This document shows positions 42,209 to 51,250 of a DNA stretch of 64,000 bases, one piece after another. The notes beneath the pieces are model-generated. The model worked only from the letters and a program-made list of their open reading frames with translations, made no database searches and had not been told where the DNA came from. The DNA lies in contig CAJODQ010000002.1 of NCBI GenBank assembly GCA_905233345.1, positions 1 to 64,000 of the forward strand. The letters are read 5' to 3'. Position numbers and translations under genes: made by a program. The DNA is from an uncultured Bacteroidales bacterium (GTDB lineage Bacteria; Bacteroidota; Bacteroidia; Bacteroidales; UBA932). Every line of letters begins with the position of its first letter. Positions within the stretch are counted from its first letter, which is position 1.

Positions 42209-42248
42209 CGTTTCGAAACGTTTATACACGTTTATATCCGTTTAGCCT
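42209..42248 (+). repeat. Four CGTTT repeats at exact 10-bp spacing upstream of ssb
   Basis: CGTTT starts at 42209, 42219, 42229 and 42239. The first two form the perfect 12-bp palindrome CGTTTCGAAACG (42209-42220); the next two read CGTTTATA and CGTTTAGC. The array lies just upstream of the -33 zone of the ssb promoter (-7-like TTACTTTG at 42273-42280). Likely a protein-binding array on one face of the helix. Confidence 0.6.
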
Positions 42249-42305
42249 ATTGTTAGCCGTACTTTTCCCTATTTACTTTGCCGCCGAACACAAAAACACA
42301 ACATT

Positions 42306-42653
42306 ATGATTGAGAACGAATTTTTAAACAGAGTGGAACTCAGGGGACGCGTCGGACACGACCCCAAGGTTTTCAGTGTGGGAGATGCGCAGGTCGCGCG
42401 GTTCTCTTTGGCAACGAACGAGGCATTCCGGGGGAAGAGCGGGGAACTCCGCGAGGAAACCACCTGGCACAATGTCGCGGCTTGGGCAGGCAGGAACATC
42501 ATGGATTTCAAGGAGATCCGAAAAGGCGCATTCGTTTCGCTGGTGGGCCGCCTGCGCAACATCAAGTACACCGGCAATGACGGAACGGAACGCAGCCTGG
42601 TCGAGGTCGTAGCCGGACGCCTGGAGCCTTGCCTCCCGGCCGGACAGGCATAG
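42306..42653 (+). CDS. ssb: Single-stranded DNA-binding protein, short form without acidic tail
   Basis: 115 aa. OB-fold of the SSB family (NRVELRGRVGHDPKV, VARFSLATNE, TWHNVAAWAG, GAFVSLVGRLRNIKY). The protein ends right after the OB-fold (LEPCLPAGQA) and has no glycine-rich linker or the acidic DDDIPF-like tip that recruits partner proteins in the main bacterial SSB. It may therefore be a secondary paralogue. A 10-bp phased CGTTT array lies upstream. Confidence 0.88.
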   Translation: MIENEFLNRVELRGRVGHDPKVFSVGDAQVARFSLATNEAFRGKSGELREETTWHNVAAWAGRNIMDFKEIRKGAFVSLVGRLRNIKYTGNDGTERSLVEVVAGRLEPCLPAGQA

Positions 42654-42751
42654 CCCTCCGACAGGTCTTTTTCTGGTAGAACTCGGGCCATTTGTCGCAG
42701 TATGCCAAAAATTACGTATTTTTGCCATCGCATCAATTGATTCTGCAAGAA

Positions 42752-44227
42752 ATGGCTCGAGCTTTTTACCTCTACAATACCCTGTCGCATCAGAAGGAAC
42801 TGTTCGTACCCGTCCATCCGGGCATGGTGGGCATGTATGTCTGCGGACCGACGGTCTATGGCGACGCCCATCTGGGACATGCCCGTCCCGGTATCACCTA
42901 CGACGTCTTGTTCCGGCTCTTCAAACAGCTGGGCTACAAGGTGCGCTACGTCCGCAACATCACCGATGTGGGTCACCTGGAAAACGATGCCGACACGGGC
43001 GAGGACAAGATCGCCAAGAAAGCACGGATCGAGCAGCTCGAACCGATGGAAGTCGTGCAGACCTACACCCTGCGCTACCACGACGCCATGCGCAAGCTCA
43101 ATGTGCTGCCGCCGTCCATCGAGCCGCGTGCCTCCGGACATATCATTGAGCAGATCGCCCTGGTGCAGAAGATCCTCGATGCCGGTTATGCCTACGAGAG
43201 CAACGGCTCCATCTATTTCGATGTGGCCAAATACGACGAGAAGCACCACTACGGGATCCTTTCGGGCCGAAACCTCGAAGACACCCGTGAAGGAACCCGC
43301 AACCTCGACGGACAGGACGACAAGCATTCCCCGCTCGATTTCGCCCTCTGGAAAAAGGCTTCGCCCGAGCACATCATGCACTGGCCCTCGCCCTGGAGCG
43401 AAGGCTTCCCGGGCTGGCACCTGGAATGCTCGGCCATGAGTGAGAAATACCTGGGCGAGGTGTTCGATATCCACGGCGGCGGCATGGACCTGATGTTCCC
43501 GCACCACGAGTGCGAACTGGCCCAGAACACCGCTTCCCGCGGCCAGGGCGGCGTCCACTACTGGATGCACAACAACATGATCACCATCAAGGGCCAGAAG
43601 ATGGGCAAGTCGCTGGGCAACTTCATTACGCTCGACGAACTGTTCTCCGGCAACAATCAGGTCCTCGACCAGGCCTACAGCCCGATGACCGTGCGCTTCT
43701 TCATCCTGCAGGCCCACTACCGCAGCCCGCTCGACTTCAGCAACGAAGCCTTGCAGGCCGCCGAGAAGGGGCTCAAGCGCATGATGCAGGCGGCCAAGGA
43801 TGTGGACAAATTGCCCACTGATCCCAAGGCTCCGGCCAACGCCGAGATTGCAGCCCTGCCCGACAAAGTATACGAAGCGTTGTGCGACGACCTCAACACG
43901 CCCATCGCCCTGTCCGTGCTCTTCGATGCCGTGCGCATCGTCAACAGCGTCAAGGACAAGACCCTGGCCATCAACCCGGCCGACCAACAGACGCTGCAGA
44001 CCCTCTTCACCGAAGTGCTGCACGACGTGCTGGGCCTGGAAGACGAAGCCGGTGAAAGCGGCTCCGGCCAGCTGATCGACGGCTTGATCGGCATGATTGT
44101 CGACGTGCGCAAACAGGCCAAGGCTGCCAAGGACTGGGCCACCAGCGACCACATCCGCGACGAACTCAAGGCCCTCGGCGTCCAGATCAAGGACACCAAG
44201 GATGGCTGCGAGTGGACGATTGAATAA
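42752..44227 (+). CDS. cysS: Cysteinyl-tRNA synthetase
   Basis: 491 aa from ATG 42752, which starts [18 protein letters not shown] as in homologues; the upstream in-frame ATG at 42692 would include the -7 element. Class I motifs: HLGH (HIGH equivalent, in [11 protein letters not shown]) and KMGKS (KMSKS equivalent). The zinc-binding Cys of YVCGPTVYG and the HxxE zinc site (HHECELAQ) are visible. A TATTTTTG -7 element is at 42717-42724. Confidence 0.96.
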   Translation: MARAFYLYNTLSHQKELFVPVHPGMVGMYVCGPTVYGDAHLGHARPGITYDVLFRLFKQLGYKVRYVRNITDVGHLENDADTGEDKIAKKARIEQLEPMEVVQTYTLRYHDAMRKLNVLPPSIEPRASGHIIEQIALVQKILDAGYAYESNGSIYFDVAKYDEKHHYGILSGRNLEDTREGTRNLDGQDDKHSPLDFALWKKASPEHIMHWPSPWSEGFPGWHLECSAMSEKYLGEVFDIHGGGMDLMFPHHECELAQNTASRGQGGVHYWMHNNMITIKGQKMGKSLGNFITLDELFSGNNQVLDQAYSPMTVRFFILQAHYRSPLDFSNEALQAAEKGLKRMMQAAKDVDKLPTDPKAPANAEIAALPDKVYEALCDDLNTPIALSVLFDAVRIVNSVKDKTLAINPADQQTLQTLFTEVLHDVLGLEDEAGESGSGQLIDGLIGMIVDVRKQAKAAKDWATSDHIRDELKALGVQIKDTKDGCEWTIE

Positions 44228-44236
44228 TCCGGAAAC

Positions 44237-45040
44237 TTACTTTTGCTGCGGCTGATTCTGCTGCTGCACGTAGGCCTCTGCCGCCGATTTCATGCGGGCG
44301 GCACGCTCTTCCGTGGCCGGATGCGAGGAGAAGGCCTGCTGCACGCCGCTGCTGCGCGATGAGGAACTGCCCGAATTCAGCTGCATGAGCTTGACCAGCG
44401 AGTTGTACATGCTGTAGGGGCTGTAGCCCTGATTGATGGAGAAAGCGAAGCCAGCCTCGTCGGCCGCAAACTCCTGTTTCTGGGAGTATTGCGCATTCAG
44501 ATAAGACTGGGCGATATCACCGAGGACACTGGTGGAGAGGTTGCCGATCAGCGTGCCGGTGGCCCCCAGGGCCATGCGGGCCGCATAGGCCATGTAGGTC
44601 TTCTTCATGGCCGTTTTCGTATCCTTGTTGACCACGTGGCCAATTTCATGGCCGATGACCGCCATCAGTTCGGCATCATCCATCACGTCCATCAGGCCGG
44701 AATACACGCGGATGGAGCCGTCGCCGCAGGCGAAGGCGTTCACTTCGTTGGTCTTGTAGACTTTCAGGTTGATGGGGACACCGTTGATGGACTTGACAGT
44801 GCCCATGAGTTTCCGCAGACGGGCGTCATACTTTCCTGTTTCCACCGTATTGACGGAGTCCATGTAGGCGACGGACTGGGCACTGAGCTGGGCGATCTGG
44901 TCGTCGGTGATGGACAGGGCCGTCATGGCCGTGCCGGCAGCATTGGCCAGAGATGCCGCATCAACGCCGGTGCCGGTCATGATGCCGCAACCCGACAGGG
45001 TCAGCATCGCTGCCAGCAGCACAAGGTAAAGTCTTTTCAT
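44237..45040 (-). CDS. M48-family metalloprotease lipoprotein
   Basis: 267 aa from ATG 45040. Lipobox LTLSGC (Cys18). HEIGHVVNKD is the zinc motif near residue 130, with the third ligand Glu in EFAADEAGF. It resembles the Oma1/LoiP type of periplasmic proteases that act in envelope quality control. C-terminal tail is Gln-rich. A perfect 8-bp inverted repeat overlaps its promoter and transcription start. Confidence 0.92.
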   Translation of the reverse strand: MKRLYLVLLAAMLTLSGCGIMTGTGVDAASLANAAGTAMTALSITDDQIAQLSAQSVAYMDSVNTVETGKYDARLRKLMGTVKSINGVPINLKVYKTNEVNAFACGDGSIRVYSGLMDVMDDAELMAVIGHEIGHVVNKDTKTAMKKTYMAYAARMALGATGTLIGNLSTSVLGDIAQSYLNAQYSQKQEFAADEAGFAFSINQGYSPYSMYNSLVKLMQLNSGSSSSRSSGVQQAFSSHPATEERAARMKSAAEAYVQQQNQPQQK

Positions 45041-45044
45041 GGTC

Positions 45045-45069
45045 CTTTGGGATATTTTTCCCAAAGTTA
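45045..45069. promoter_or_regulatory. Inverted repeat overlapping the M48 gene promoter
   Basis: CTTTGGGA (45045-45052), six bases, TCCCAAAG (45059-45066). The right arm overlaps the minus-strand -7 element TAACTTTG (45069-45062), and the palindrome spans the predicted start site. A repressor operator, or a hairpin at the 5' end of the mRNA, are both possible. Confidence 0.5.
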
Positions 45070-45083
45070 TAAAAAGATACGGA

Positions 45084-46082
45084 CTAAATCCAATGTTTTG
45101 CCAAAAGATATTCGGCGATCTGGACGGCGTTGGTGGCCGCTCCTTTGCGCAGATTGTCGGCCACGCACCAGAAGTTGATGCCGTTGTCGACGGAAAAATC
45201 GCGGCGGATGCGTCCCACGTAAACGGCGTCGGTCCCCCAGGCGTTGATGGGCATGGGATAGACGTTGCGGGCCGGGTCATCCTGAATCACCACGCCGGGC
45301 ACTTCGGCCATCAGGCGGCGGATGTCCGCCAGTTCGAAGGGACGCTCGAACTCCACGTTGACGCTTTCGCTGTGACCGCCCTGCACGGGCACGCGCACGG
45401 TGGTGGCGCTGACCCGGATCGTGTCGTCGCGCAGGATCTTGCAGGTCTCGTTGACCATCTTCATCTCTTCCTTGGTGTAGCCGTTGTCGAGGAAGCTGTC
45501 AATGTGCGGGAGAATGTTCCCGTCGATGGGGCAGGGATAGACGGCCGGATACTCGCCCCAGCGCTTGCCGGCACGCTCGGCTTCGAGCTGGGCGACAGCC
45601 TTGTAGCCGGTCCCGGTGACCGACTGGTAGGTGCTCACCACAATGCGGCGGATGCGATAGGCCTTGTGCAGCAACGGCAGTGGCAGGATCATCTGGATGG
45701 TGCTGCAGTTGGGGTTGGCAATGATATAGTCGTCGGCGGTCAAAACGTCGCCGTTGATCTCGGGAACCACCAGTTTCTTGGTGGGATCCATGCGCCAGCA
45801 CGAGGAATTGTCGACCACGCGGCAGCCCACGGCGGCAAAACGGGGCGCCAGCTCCTTCGATGCGCCTGCACCGGCGCTGAACAGCGCCAGATCCGGACGG
45901 GCGGCGATGGCCTCGTCGGCGCTCACCACGCGCCAGAGGCGGCCGCCAAAGGAGATCTCGCGTCCGACAGACTTCTCAGAAGCGACCGGTATCAGTTCCG
46001 TGACCGGAAAACGTCGCTCCGCCAATACTTCCAACATCCGGGTTCCGACCAGGCCGGTGGCCCCTACGACAGCAACTTTCAT
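45084..46082 (-). CDS. asd: Aspartate-semialdehyde dehydrogenase
   Basis: 332 aa. N-terminal Rossmann motif GATGLVGTRMLE; the catalytic cysteine is in NPNCSTIQ; a substrate-binding Arg/His region (VRVPVQGGHSESVNVEFE) follows. It makes aspartate semialdehyde for lysine, threonine and methionine. It begins 6 bases after thrA and ends the metX-thrA-asd run. Confidence 0.96.
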   Translation of the reverse strand: MKVAVVGATGLVGTRMLEVLAERRFPVTELIPVASEKSVGREISFGGRLWRVVSADEAIAARPDLALFSAGAGASKELAPRFAAVGCRVVDNSSCWRMDPTKKLVVPEINGDVLTADDYIIANPNCSTIQMILPLPLLHKAYRIRRIVVSTYQSVTGTGYKAVAQLEAERAGKRWGEYPAVYPCPIDGNILPHIDSFLDNGYTKEEMKMVNETCKILRDDTIRVSATTVRVPVQGGHSESVNVEFERPFELADIRRLMAEVPGVVIQDDPARNVYPMPINAWGTDAVYVGRIRRDFSVDNGINFWCVADNLRKGAATNAVQIAEYLLAKHWI

Positions 46083-46088
46083 GGCAGC

Positions 46089-48509
46089 TTATTTCAAAAT
46101 ATCGTTCAACAAACCGGAAGCCGTGATACGGGCGCCGGCGCCGGCGCCCTGGATGACCAGCGGCGAGGGATAATCTTCCGTATGGAACAGCACACAGTTG
46201 TCGGTGCCGTGCAGGGCAAAAAGTGGACTGTCAGGGCCGACGGTCTGCAGGCCGATGGTTGCCCGCCACCCTTTGGGGGCCGATGCATCCTGTACCAGCG
46301 AAGCCACATAGCGCAGCTTGCCACCCCGGCCTGCTGCCTCCGCATGGAGCGCAGCAAAAGCGGCTTCGTCGCTGACCGCCGGCAGCGGCGTTTGCTCGAC
46401 ATCTGCCTCCTCGAGCGGAATTCCCGCCTCGCGGCCCAGGATCAGGAGCTTGCGGAGCACGTCGCGACCACTCAGATCGATGGCCGGATCGGGCTCGGTG
46501 TAGCCGGCTTTCCGCGCCTGCTCCACGAGCGAAGCGAAAGTGACCCCGTCGCTGCCGCCTGCATAGCGGTCGAAAAGCCAGGCCAGCGTGCCGGAAAGAA
46601 CGGCCTCAACAGCCTGCAGTCGGTCGCCACCCGCCACGATGCGGGAAACCGATTCCAGCACGGGCAGCGAAGCGCCGACCGTCGTCTCGTAGCGGAGCGT
46701 CACGCCGCCGGTGCGGGCAGCGGCATGCAGGCACGGCAGCGGATTGCCCGGCGCTGAGAATGCGATCTTGTTGCAGGCCACCACATGGTAGCCCCGCTGC
46801 AGCAACTGTTTGTAGCGGCAGGCCACATCGCTGCTGGCCGTACAGTCCACAAACACCGGATGATCCAGCGACAGGCCGGCCAGGGCCTCGAACCAGGCGT
46901 CATCCACGGCCGGACGGCCTTCCGCCAGCAGCTCCGCGGCCTGCGAAGCGTCGAGTCCTTCCGGATCAAGCACAAAGCGGCGACTGTTTGCCAAGCCACA
47001 GAGCACCAACCGTTTACCGGTCCGTGCCGCGATGGCGTCGCCCTGCGTGGCCACCATGTCGACCAACGCCTTGCCCACAGTGCCGTAGCCCGTGACGAAG
47101 AGGTTGACAACCTGCTCGCTGCGCTTGTCGAAAAACTCGTTGTGGATGTGCCGGATGGCATCTTCCACGGAAGCAGAAGGCACGATCACGGAGATATTTC
47201 TTTCGGAAGAGCCCTGGGCCGTGGCGCGGACCTGGATGCCGTGCGCACCGAGGGCGGCCAGCATGCGGCCCGTAGCACCGCTCTGACCGATCACGTCGTC
47301 GCCCACCAGGCAAACAATCGACCAGCCCTTCTCCACCTTCAGTGGATTGAGCTTGCCCAGGCTGATCTCATAGGCGAAGCAGGTGTCCGCGGCGCGTTTG
47401 GCCCGCTCGGCGTCTTTCTCAGATACGGCGATGCACATGGTGTGCACCGAGGAGGCCTGCGTGATGAGGATGATATTGATGTCTTCGCGCGTGAGGGTAT
47501 CGAAGAGTCGGCTCGAGAAGCCGGGGATGCCCACCATGCCGCTCCCTTCGAGCGACAGGAGCGCGATATCGTCGGAATTGGTAATGCCCGTGAGGCTGTT
47601 GCGGCTGCGGGGCGGGTTCTTTTCGATCAGCGTGCCGAAAGCGGCCGGATCGAAGGTATTCTTCACATAAATGGGGATGCCCTCGGACACCACGGGCTGG
47701 ATGGTAGGCGGGTAAATGACCTTTGCGCCAAAATGCGAGAGCTCGAGCGCCGCCCGGTACGAGATGTTGCGGATGGTGCGGGCGCTCGGTACGGTCTTGG
47801 GATTGGCGGTCATCATGCCGGGTACGTCGGTCCAGATTTCCACAAGGCGGGCCTTGATACCGACGGCCAGCAGCGCGGCCGTGTAGTCGGAGCCGCCGCG
47901 CCCCAGGGTGGTGGTGCGGCCCTCCCTGTCGGAGGCGATGAAGCCGGGCACGATGAAGAGCGAGGTCACGGGATTGCGCTCCACCGCGGCGACGATGTTC
48001 CGATTCGTCACGTCGGGCACCACGACGCTGCGCCCACCCACCCGTTCGGTACGGATGAGTTCGCGGGCGTCGAGCCACTTGAGGGGGATGCCGGTCTGGG
48101 CGAAGCGGATGGCCAGGATGCGGGTCGAAAGGAGCTCGCCGAAGCTCTCGATGGCGTCGAGGCTGGCCGGGCTCAACTCGCCCACCAGGCAGACGCCTTG
48201 CGCGATGCTACGCAGGGAAGCGAAGAGCTCACGCACTTGGGTGTCCGCTTCTTCCTGCCGCTCGGGGCTCAGGAGTTCGTCGATGATTTGCAGATGGCGC
48301 AACTGCAGCTGGTCGATGAGGGTCTGGTAGCTGTCGTCGCGACGGGCGGCGCGGTGGCCGATTTCAATCAGGGTGTCGGTGCAGCGGCTGATGGCCGAAC
48401 AGACCAGGATGGTCCGGTCGCGCTCAACCGCCGCAGAAACAATGTCGACCACACGGTTCATGGCAGCCGCATCGGCTACCGACGTACCTCCGAATTTCAA
48501 GACTTGCAT
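46089..48509 (-). CDS. thrA: Bifunctional aspartokinase/homoserine dehydrogenase
   Basis: 806 aa. An aspartokinase domain (KFGGTSVADA at residue 5; FGAKVIYPPTI) is followed by two ACT-type regulatory segments (about 310-460), then a homoserine dehydrogenase with NAD-binding GYGTVGKALVDM near residue 472 and the TEPDPAIDLSGRD substrate motif. It catalyses the first and third steps of the aspartate pathway. ThrA versus MetL type (threonine feedback or not) is not decidable here; linkage to metX is noted. It overlaps metX by 13 bases. Confidence 0.95.
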   Translation of the reverse strand: MQVLKFGGTSVADAAAMNRVVDIVSAAVERDRTILVCSAISRCTDTLIEIGHRAARRDDSYQTLIDQLQLRHLQIIDELLSPERQEEADTQVRELFASLRSIAQGVCLVGELSPASLDAIESFGELLSTRILAIRFAQTGIPLKWLDARELIRTERVGGRSVVVPDVTNRNIVAAVERNPVTSLFIVPGFIASDREGRTTTLGRGGSDYTAALLAVGIKARLVEIWTDVPGMMTANPKTVPSARTIRNISYRAALELSHFGAKVIYPPTIQPVVSEGIPIYVKNTFDPAAFGTLIEKNPPRSRNSLTGITNSDDIALLSLEGSGMVGIPGFSSRLFDTLTREDINIILITQASSVHTMCIAVSEKDAERAKRAADTCFAYEISLGKLNPLKVEKGWSIVCLVGDDVIGQSGATGRMLAALGAHGIQVRATAQGSSERNISVIVPSASVEDAIRHIHNEFFDKRSEQVVNLFVTGYGTVGKALVDMVATQGDAIAARTGKRLVLCGLANSRRFVLDPEGLDASQAAELLAEGRPAVDDAWFEALAGLSLDHPVFVDCTASSDVACRYKQLLQRGYHVVACNKIAFSAPGNPLPCLHAAARTGGVTLRYETTVGASLPVLESVSRIVAGGDRLQAVEAVLSGTLAWLFDRYAGGSDGVTFASLVEQARKAGYTEPDPAIDLSGRDVLRKLLILGREAGIPLEEADVEQTPLPAVSDEAAFAALHAEAAGRGGKLRYVASLVQDASAPKGWRATIGLQTVGPDSPLFALHGTDNCVLFHTEDYPSPLVIQGAGAGARITASGLLNDILK

Positions 48510-49516
48510 AACGAAGTAAAGATCGTGCTTAATTGTTCATTTTCCAACAAAAATCCGTCGTGGCCGAAGGCCGAGCTGATTTCATGGTAAGTGGCTGCAG
48601 GAATGGCGGCGGCCAACGGCCGCATCATCTGCGGCGGGAACAGGCTGTCGCTGCTGATGCAGACCACTGCGCAGTGGGCGCGGATGGACGCAAGCGCCGC
48701 TTCCACGCCGCCCCGTCCCCGGCCCAGGTTGTTGCTCTCGCAGGCGTGCACCAGGCAGGCATAGCTGTAGGCGTCGAAACGCTTTGCGAGCTTCAGGCCC
48801 TGGTGGCGCTGATACGACGCACAGCGATCCGCAAAGAGCGTATCGGTATCTGTTTCGTACTGGGTCTGGTTGTAGCCTTCGTAGCTGCGGTACGAGATCA
48901 TGGCGATGGCACGGGCACAGCGCAAGCCATCCTTGCCCCCATCCAGGCTGCAAGCTTCAAAGAAGGAAGGATCAGCCTCGAGCGCCATCCGCTGCGCGGT
49001 GTCATAGGCCGTGAGGTACGGCGTGACGCGGGCATCCGTGGCAATGATGGCTGCACGCCGGATCACATCCGGCTCCATGACACACCACTCCAGCACCTGG
49101 AAGCCTCCCGTCGAAGCGCCAGCCAGCAGGTCGATCTGCCCGATACCCAGATGTTTGCGCACCAGGATGGAAGCCTGCACGAAGTCGCGGATGGTCACTT
49201 CGGGAAAGCGCAGCAGCCAGGGCTGGCCCGTCACAGGGTCGATCGCCGCTGGTCCGCTGGAGCCATAAGGTGACCCGAGGATATTGACACACACCACGAA
49301 GTCGCGCTCTGTATCGAACACTTTCCCCGGCCCCACAATGCCCGGCCACCAGTCCTCGGCATCCGATGAGGCAGTCAGCGCATGGCAGATCCAGATCACC
49401 CGGTCGCCGGGCCGATACGCCCGCGGCGAGGTGTGATAGACCAGCTCCAGTCGGGGTATCTGCCCGCCGGCTTCGAAAGTAAAAGGCTGGTCCAGGATCA
49501 GGCTGTGTCGCTGCAT
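48497..49516 (-). CDS. metX: Homoserine O-acyltransferase (MetX type)
   Basis: 339 aa from ATG 49516. Alpha/beta hydrolase; the nucleophile elbow is AGASTGGFQVLEW (Ser in GxSxG) and the catalytic His lies in FGHDGFLLE near the C-terminus. It activates homoserine for methionine synthesis; acetyl versus succinyl donor use in MetX proteins cannot be read from the fold alone. First gene of the aspartate-family operon, divergent from an Lrp-type regulator. Confidence 0.93.
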   Translation of the reverse strand: MQRHSLILDQPFTFEAGGQIPRLELVYHTSPRAYRPGDRVIWICHALTASSDAEDWWPGIVGPGKVFDTERDFVVCVNILGSPYGSSGPAAIDPVTGQPWLLRFPEVTIRDFVQASILVRKHLGIGQIDLLAGASTGGFQVLEWCVMEPDVIRRAAIIATDARVTPYLTAYDTAQRMALEADPSFFEACSLDGGKDGLRCARAIAMISYRSYEGYNQTQYETDTDTLFADRCASYQRHQGLKLAKRFDAYSYACLVHACESNNLGRGRGGVEAALASIRAHCAVVCISSDSLFPPQMMRPLAAAIPAATYHEISSAFGHDGFLLENEQLSTIFTSLCKS

Positions 49517-49677
49517 TGTCAATGGTTTTTCCAATGCAAAATTGCGGATAATGGAAAAATATTACAAGCCTTGCGGAAACTTTGGGAATATTTTCTAAAT
49601 TTGTAGAAGATTGTAAAATATATCGATAAAATCAGGCTCTACAAAAGGCCTTTTCCGGAAAATCATTCTACACCGCA

Positions 49678-50148
49678 ATGACGCCCGACAACCGACTCGA
49701 CGAAACCGATCTGAAGATTCTGCGCACCTTGCAGGATAACGCCCGCATCACCACCAAGGAGCTGGCCGCCAAGGTCAACCTCTCCACCACCCCTGTCTTC
49801 GAACGCCTCAAACGCCTCGAACGAGAGGGCTACATCAAGAAATACGTCGCCATCCTCGACGCGGAGAAACTCAACCAGGGCTTTCTGGTGTTCTGCAGCG
49901 TGAAGCTGAAGCAGATGAGCCGCGATGTGGCCAACGACTTCGTGAAAGTGATCCAGAACGTCCCACAGGTGACGGCCTGCTACAACGTGGCGGGCGAGTT
50001 CGACTACCTGCTCACCATCAACGCGCCCAACATGCGGTATTACAACGACTTCGTGATTAATACGCTGGGAACCATCGAATCCATCGGTTCCATCCTCTCG
50101 ACCTTCGTCATGAAGGAGATCAAGCAGAACCACGGTTTTTATCTTTAG
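49678..50148 (+). CDS. Lrp/AsnC-family transcriptional regulator
   Basis: 156 aa. N-terminal winged helix-turn-helix (LDETDLKILRTLQDNARITTKELAAKVNLS) and C-terminal RAM/AsnC ligand-binding domain (ACYNVAGEFDYLLTINAP). Usually senses an amino acid. The divergent position next to metX-thrA-asd suggests it controls methionine/threonine synthesis and itself. A TAAATTTG -7 is at 49596-49603, and its 74-base leader holds the palindrome AAAAGGCCTTTT (about 49638-49649). tcdA begins 2 bases after its stop. Confidence 0.93.
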   Translation: MTPDNRLDETDLKILRTLQDNARITTKELAAKVNLSTTPVFERLKRLEREGYIKKYVAILDAEKLNQGFLVFCSVKLKQMSRDVANDFVKVIQNVPQVTACYNVAGEFDYLLTINAPNMRYYNDFVINTLGTIESIGSILSTFVMKEIKQNHGFYL

Positions 50149-50150
50149 CC

Positions 50151-50921
50151 ATGTCCGATACCCCCTATACTCCGCTGAACGATCCCGCTTTCAACCGCAC
50201 GCGCCTGCTGGTGGGCGACACTGTAATGGAAGCGCTGGGGCGCGTCCGTGTCATCCTTTTCGGCGTGGGCGGCGTGGGCAGCTGGTGCGCCGAGGGCCTG
50301 GTCCGCTCCGGGATCTCGCACCTGACCCTCGTGGACTCCGACTGCGTGAGCACCAGCAACATCAACCGCCAGCTTATGGCCACCTCCCGCACCGTGGGCC
50401 TGGTCAAGGTCGAAGCGCTCAGGGAGCGCCTGCTCGAAATCAACCCGCACGCCGAAATCACCGCCCTGCAGCGCCCCTACAATGCCGAAACGGCCGATTC
50501 GTTCGCGCTGGACACCTATGATTATATCCTGGATGCCATCGATTCCCTCAAGGAGAAATCCGACCTGATCCTGCGCGGGACCCGCACCCCGGCCGTGTTC
50601 TTCTCGTCGATGGGCGCCGCACTGAAGGTCAATCCGCAAGGCATAAAGGTGGCCGAATTCTGGAACGTGCGCGGCTGCCCGCTCGGCGCCGCCATCCGCA
50701 AGAAATACAAGCAGAACCATACCTATCCCGGCCACAAGTTCCGCTGCGTATACGACGAGGAAGTGCTCCCCAACCGCGGCACGCCCCAGGCCGCCGACGC
50801 GACGAACAGCGAATGGGACGGTCGCAAGGCCCAGATCAACGGCACCACCGCCCACGTCACCGCCCTCTTCGGCATGACCCTCGCCGGCCTCGTGATCGAG
50901 GATATCTACAAAAAGAATTGA
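50151..50921 (+). CDS. tcdA: tRNA threonylcarbamoyladenosine dehydratase
   Basis: 256 aa, ThiF/E1-like fold: GVGGVGSWCAEGLVRSGI nucleotide motif, the LVDSDCVSTSNINRQ motif with conserved Asp and Arg, and the DAIDSLKEKSDLI segment. It converts t6A37 to cyclic t6A in an ATP-dependent reaction on tRNAs reading ANN codons. A TsaC-type enzyme, which makes the t6A precursor, is at 62702-63280. A tRNA-Met gene lies immediately downstream on the other strand. Confidence 0.94.
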   Translation: MSDTPYTPLNDPAFNRTRLLVGDTVMEALGRVRVILFGVGGVGSWCAEGLVRSGISHLTLVDSDCVSTSNINRQLMATSRTVGLVKVEALRERLLEINPHAEITALQRPYNAETADSFALDTYDYILDAIDSLKEKSDLILRGTRTPAVFFSSMGAALKVNPQGIKVAEFWNVRGCPLGAAIRKKYKQNHTYPGHKFRCVYDEEVLPNRGTPQAADATNSEWDGRKAQINGTTAHVTALFGMTLAGLVIEDIYKKN

Positions 50922-50950
50922 GGCACCTACTTTCGTAAGTACCTCATTTT
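50920..50950 (+). terminator. Terminator-like hairpin after tcdA
   Basis: GAGG...CCTC outer and TACTT/AAGTA inner pairs (50920-50945) with a four-base 5' bulge, followed by ATTTT. It lies between convergent tcdA and the tRNA pair. Confidence 0.5.
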
Positions 50951-50951
50951 C

Positions 50952-51028
50952 TGGTAGCGGGAGCCAGGATTGAACTGGCGACCTCATGATTATGAATCAT
51001 GCGCTCTAACCAGCTGAGCTATCCCGCC
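50952..51028 (-). tRNA. tRNA-Met (anticodon CAT)
   Basis: 77 nt including encoded CCA. Acceptor GGCGGGA/TCCCGCT with G1-U72, D arm GCTCAGCTGGTTAGAGC, anticodon stem CATGA/TCATG with loop TTCATAA, T arm with TTCAATC. The G1-U72 pair, not a C1xA72 mismatch, argues against the initiator; elongator Met is favoured, and Ile2 with lysidine at C34 is not excluded by eye. Confidence 0.93.
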
Positions 51029-51052
51029 ATACCGCTAGTTTTCGCTTGGTTG

Positions 51053-51123
51053 TTGAGGTAGACGGATTCGAACCGCCACTAAGAGGACCAGAATCTCTTG
51101 TGCTGCCATTACACCATACCTCA
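51053..51123 (-). tRNA. tRNA-Gln (anticodon CTG)
   Basis: 71 nt, no encoded CCA. Acceptor TGAGGTA/TACCTCA, D arm with AATGGCAG, anticodon loop TTCTGGT (CTG), T loop TTCGAAT. The anticodon stem AGAGA/CCTCT has an A-C mismatch at 31-39. It is 24 bases before tRNA-Met on the same strand, and a TACCTTTG -7 element is at 51133-51140 (minus). Confidence 0.93.
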
Positions 51124-51132
51124 ATGGGACTG

Positions 51133-51140
51133 CAAAGGTA
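51133..51140 (-). promoter_or_regulatory. -7 element of the tRNA-Gln/tRNA-Met pair
   Basis: TACCTTTG on the minus strand, nine bases before the tRNA-Gln 5' end. A GTTG at 51163-51160 sits 19 bases upstream as an imperfect -33 element. Confidence 0.5.
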
Positions 51141-51250
51141 TGAAAAGAAATTGGCTTTGCAACAAAAATTTGATTTTTTTACGTAATTCAACCCACAGCA
51201 ATAAGGAAATATACATGGTACAAATGAACAATCGTTATATTTGCAGCAGC

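Noticed and set aside
51053..51123. Calling the tRNA-Gln a pseudogene because of the A-C pair in the anticodon stem
   Set aside because: All other arms are intact, a -7 element is in place, and one mismatch at 31-39 is tolerated in many tRNAs.
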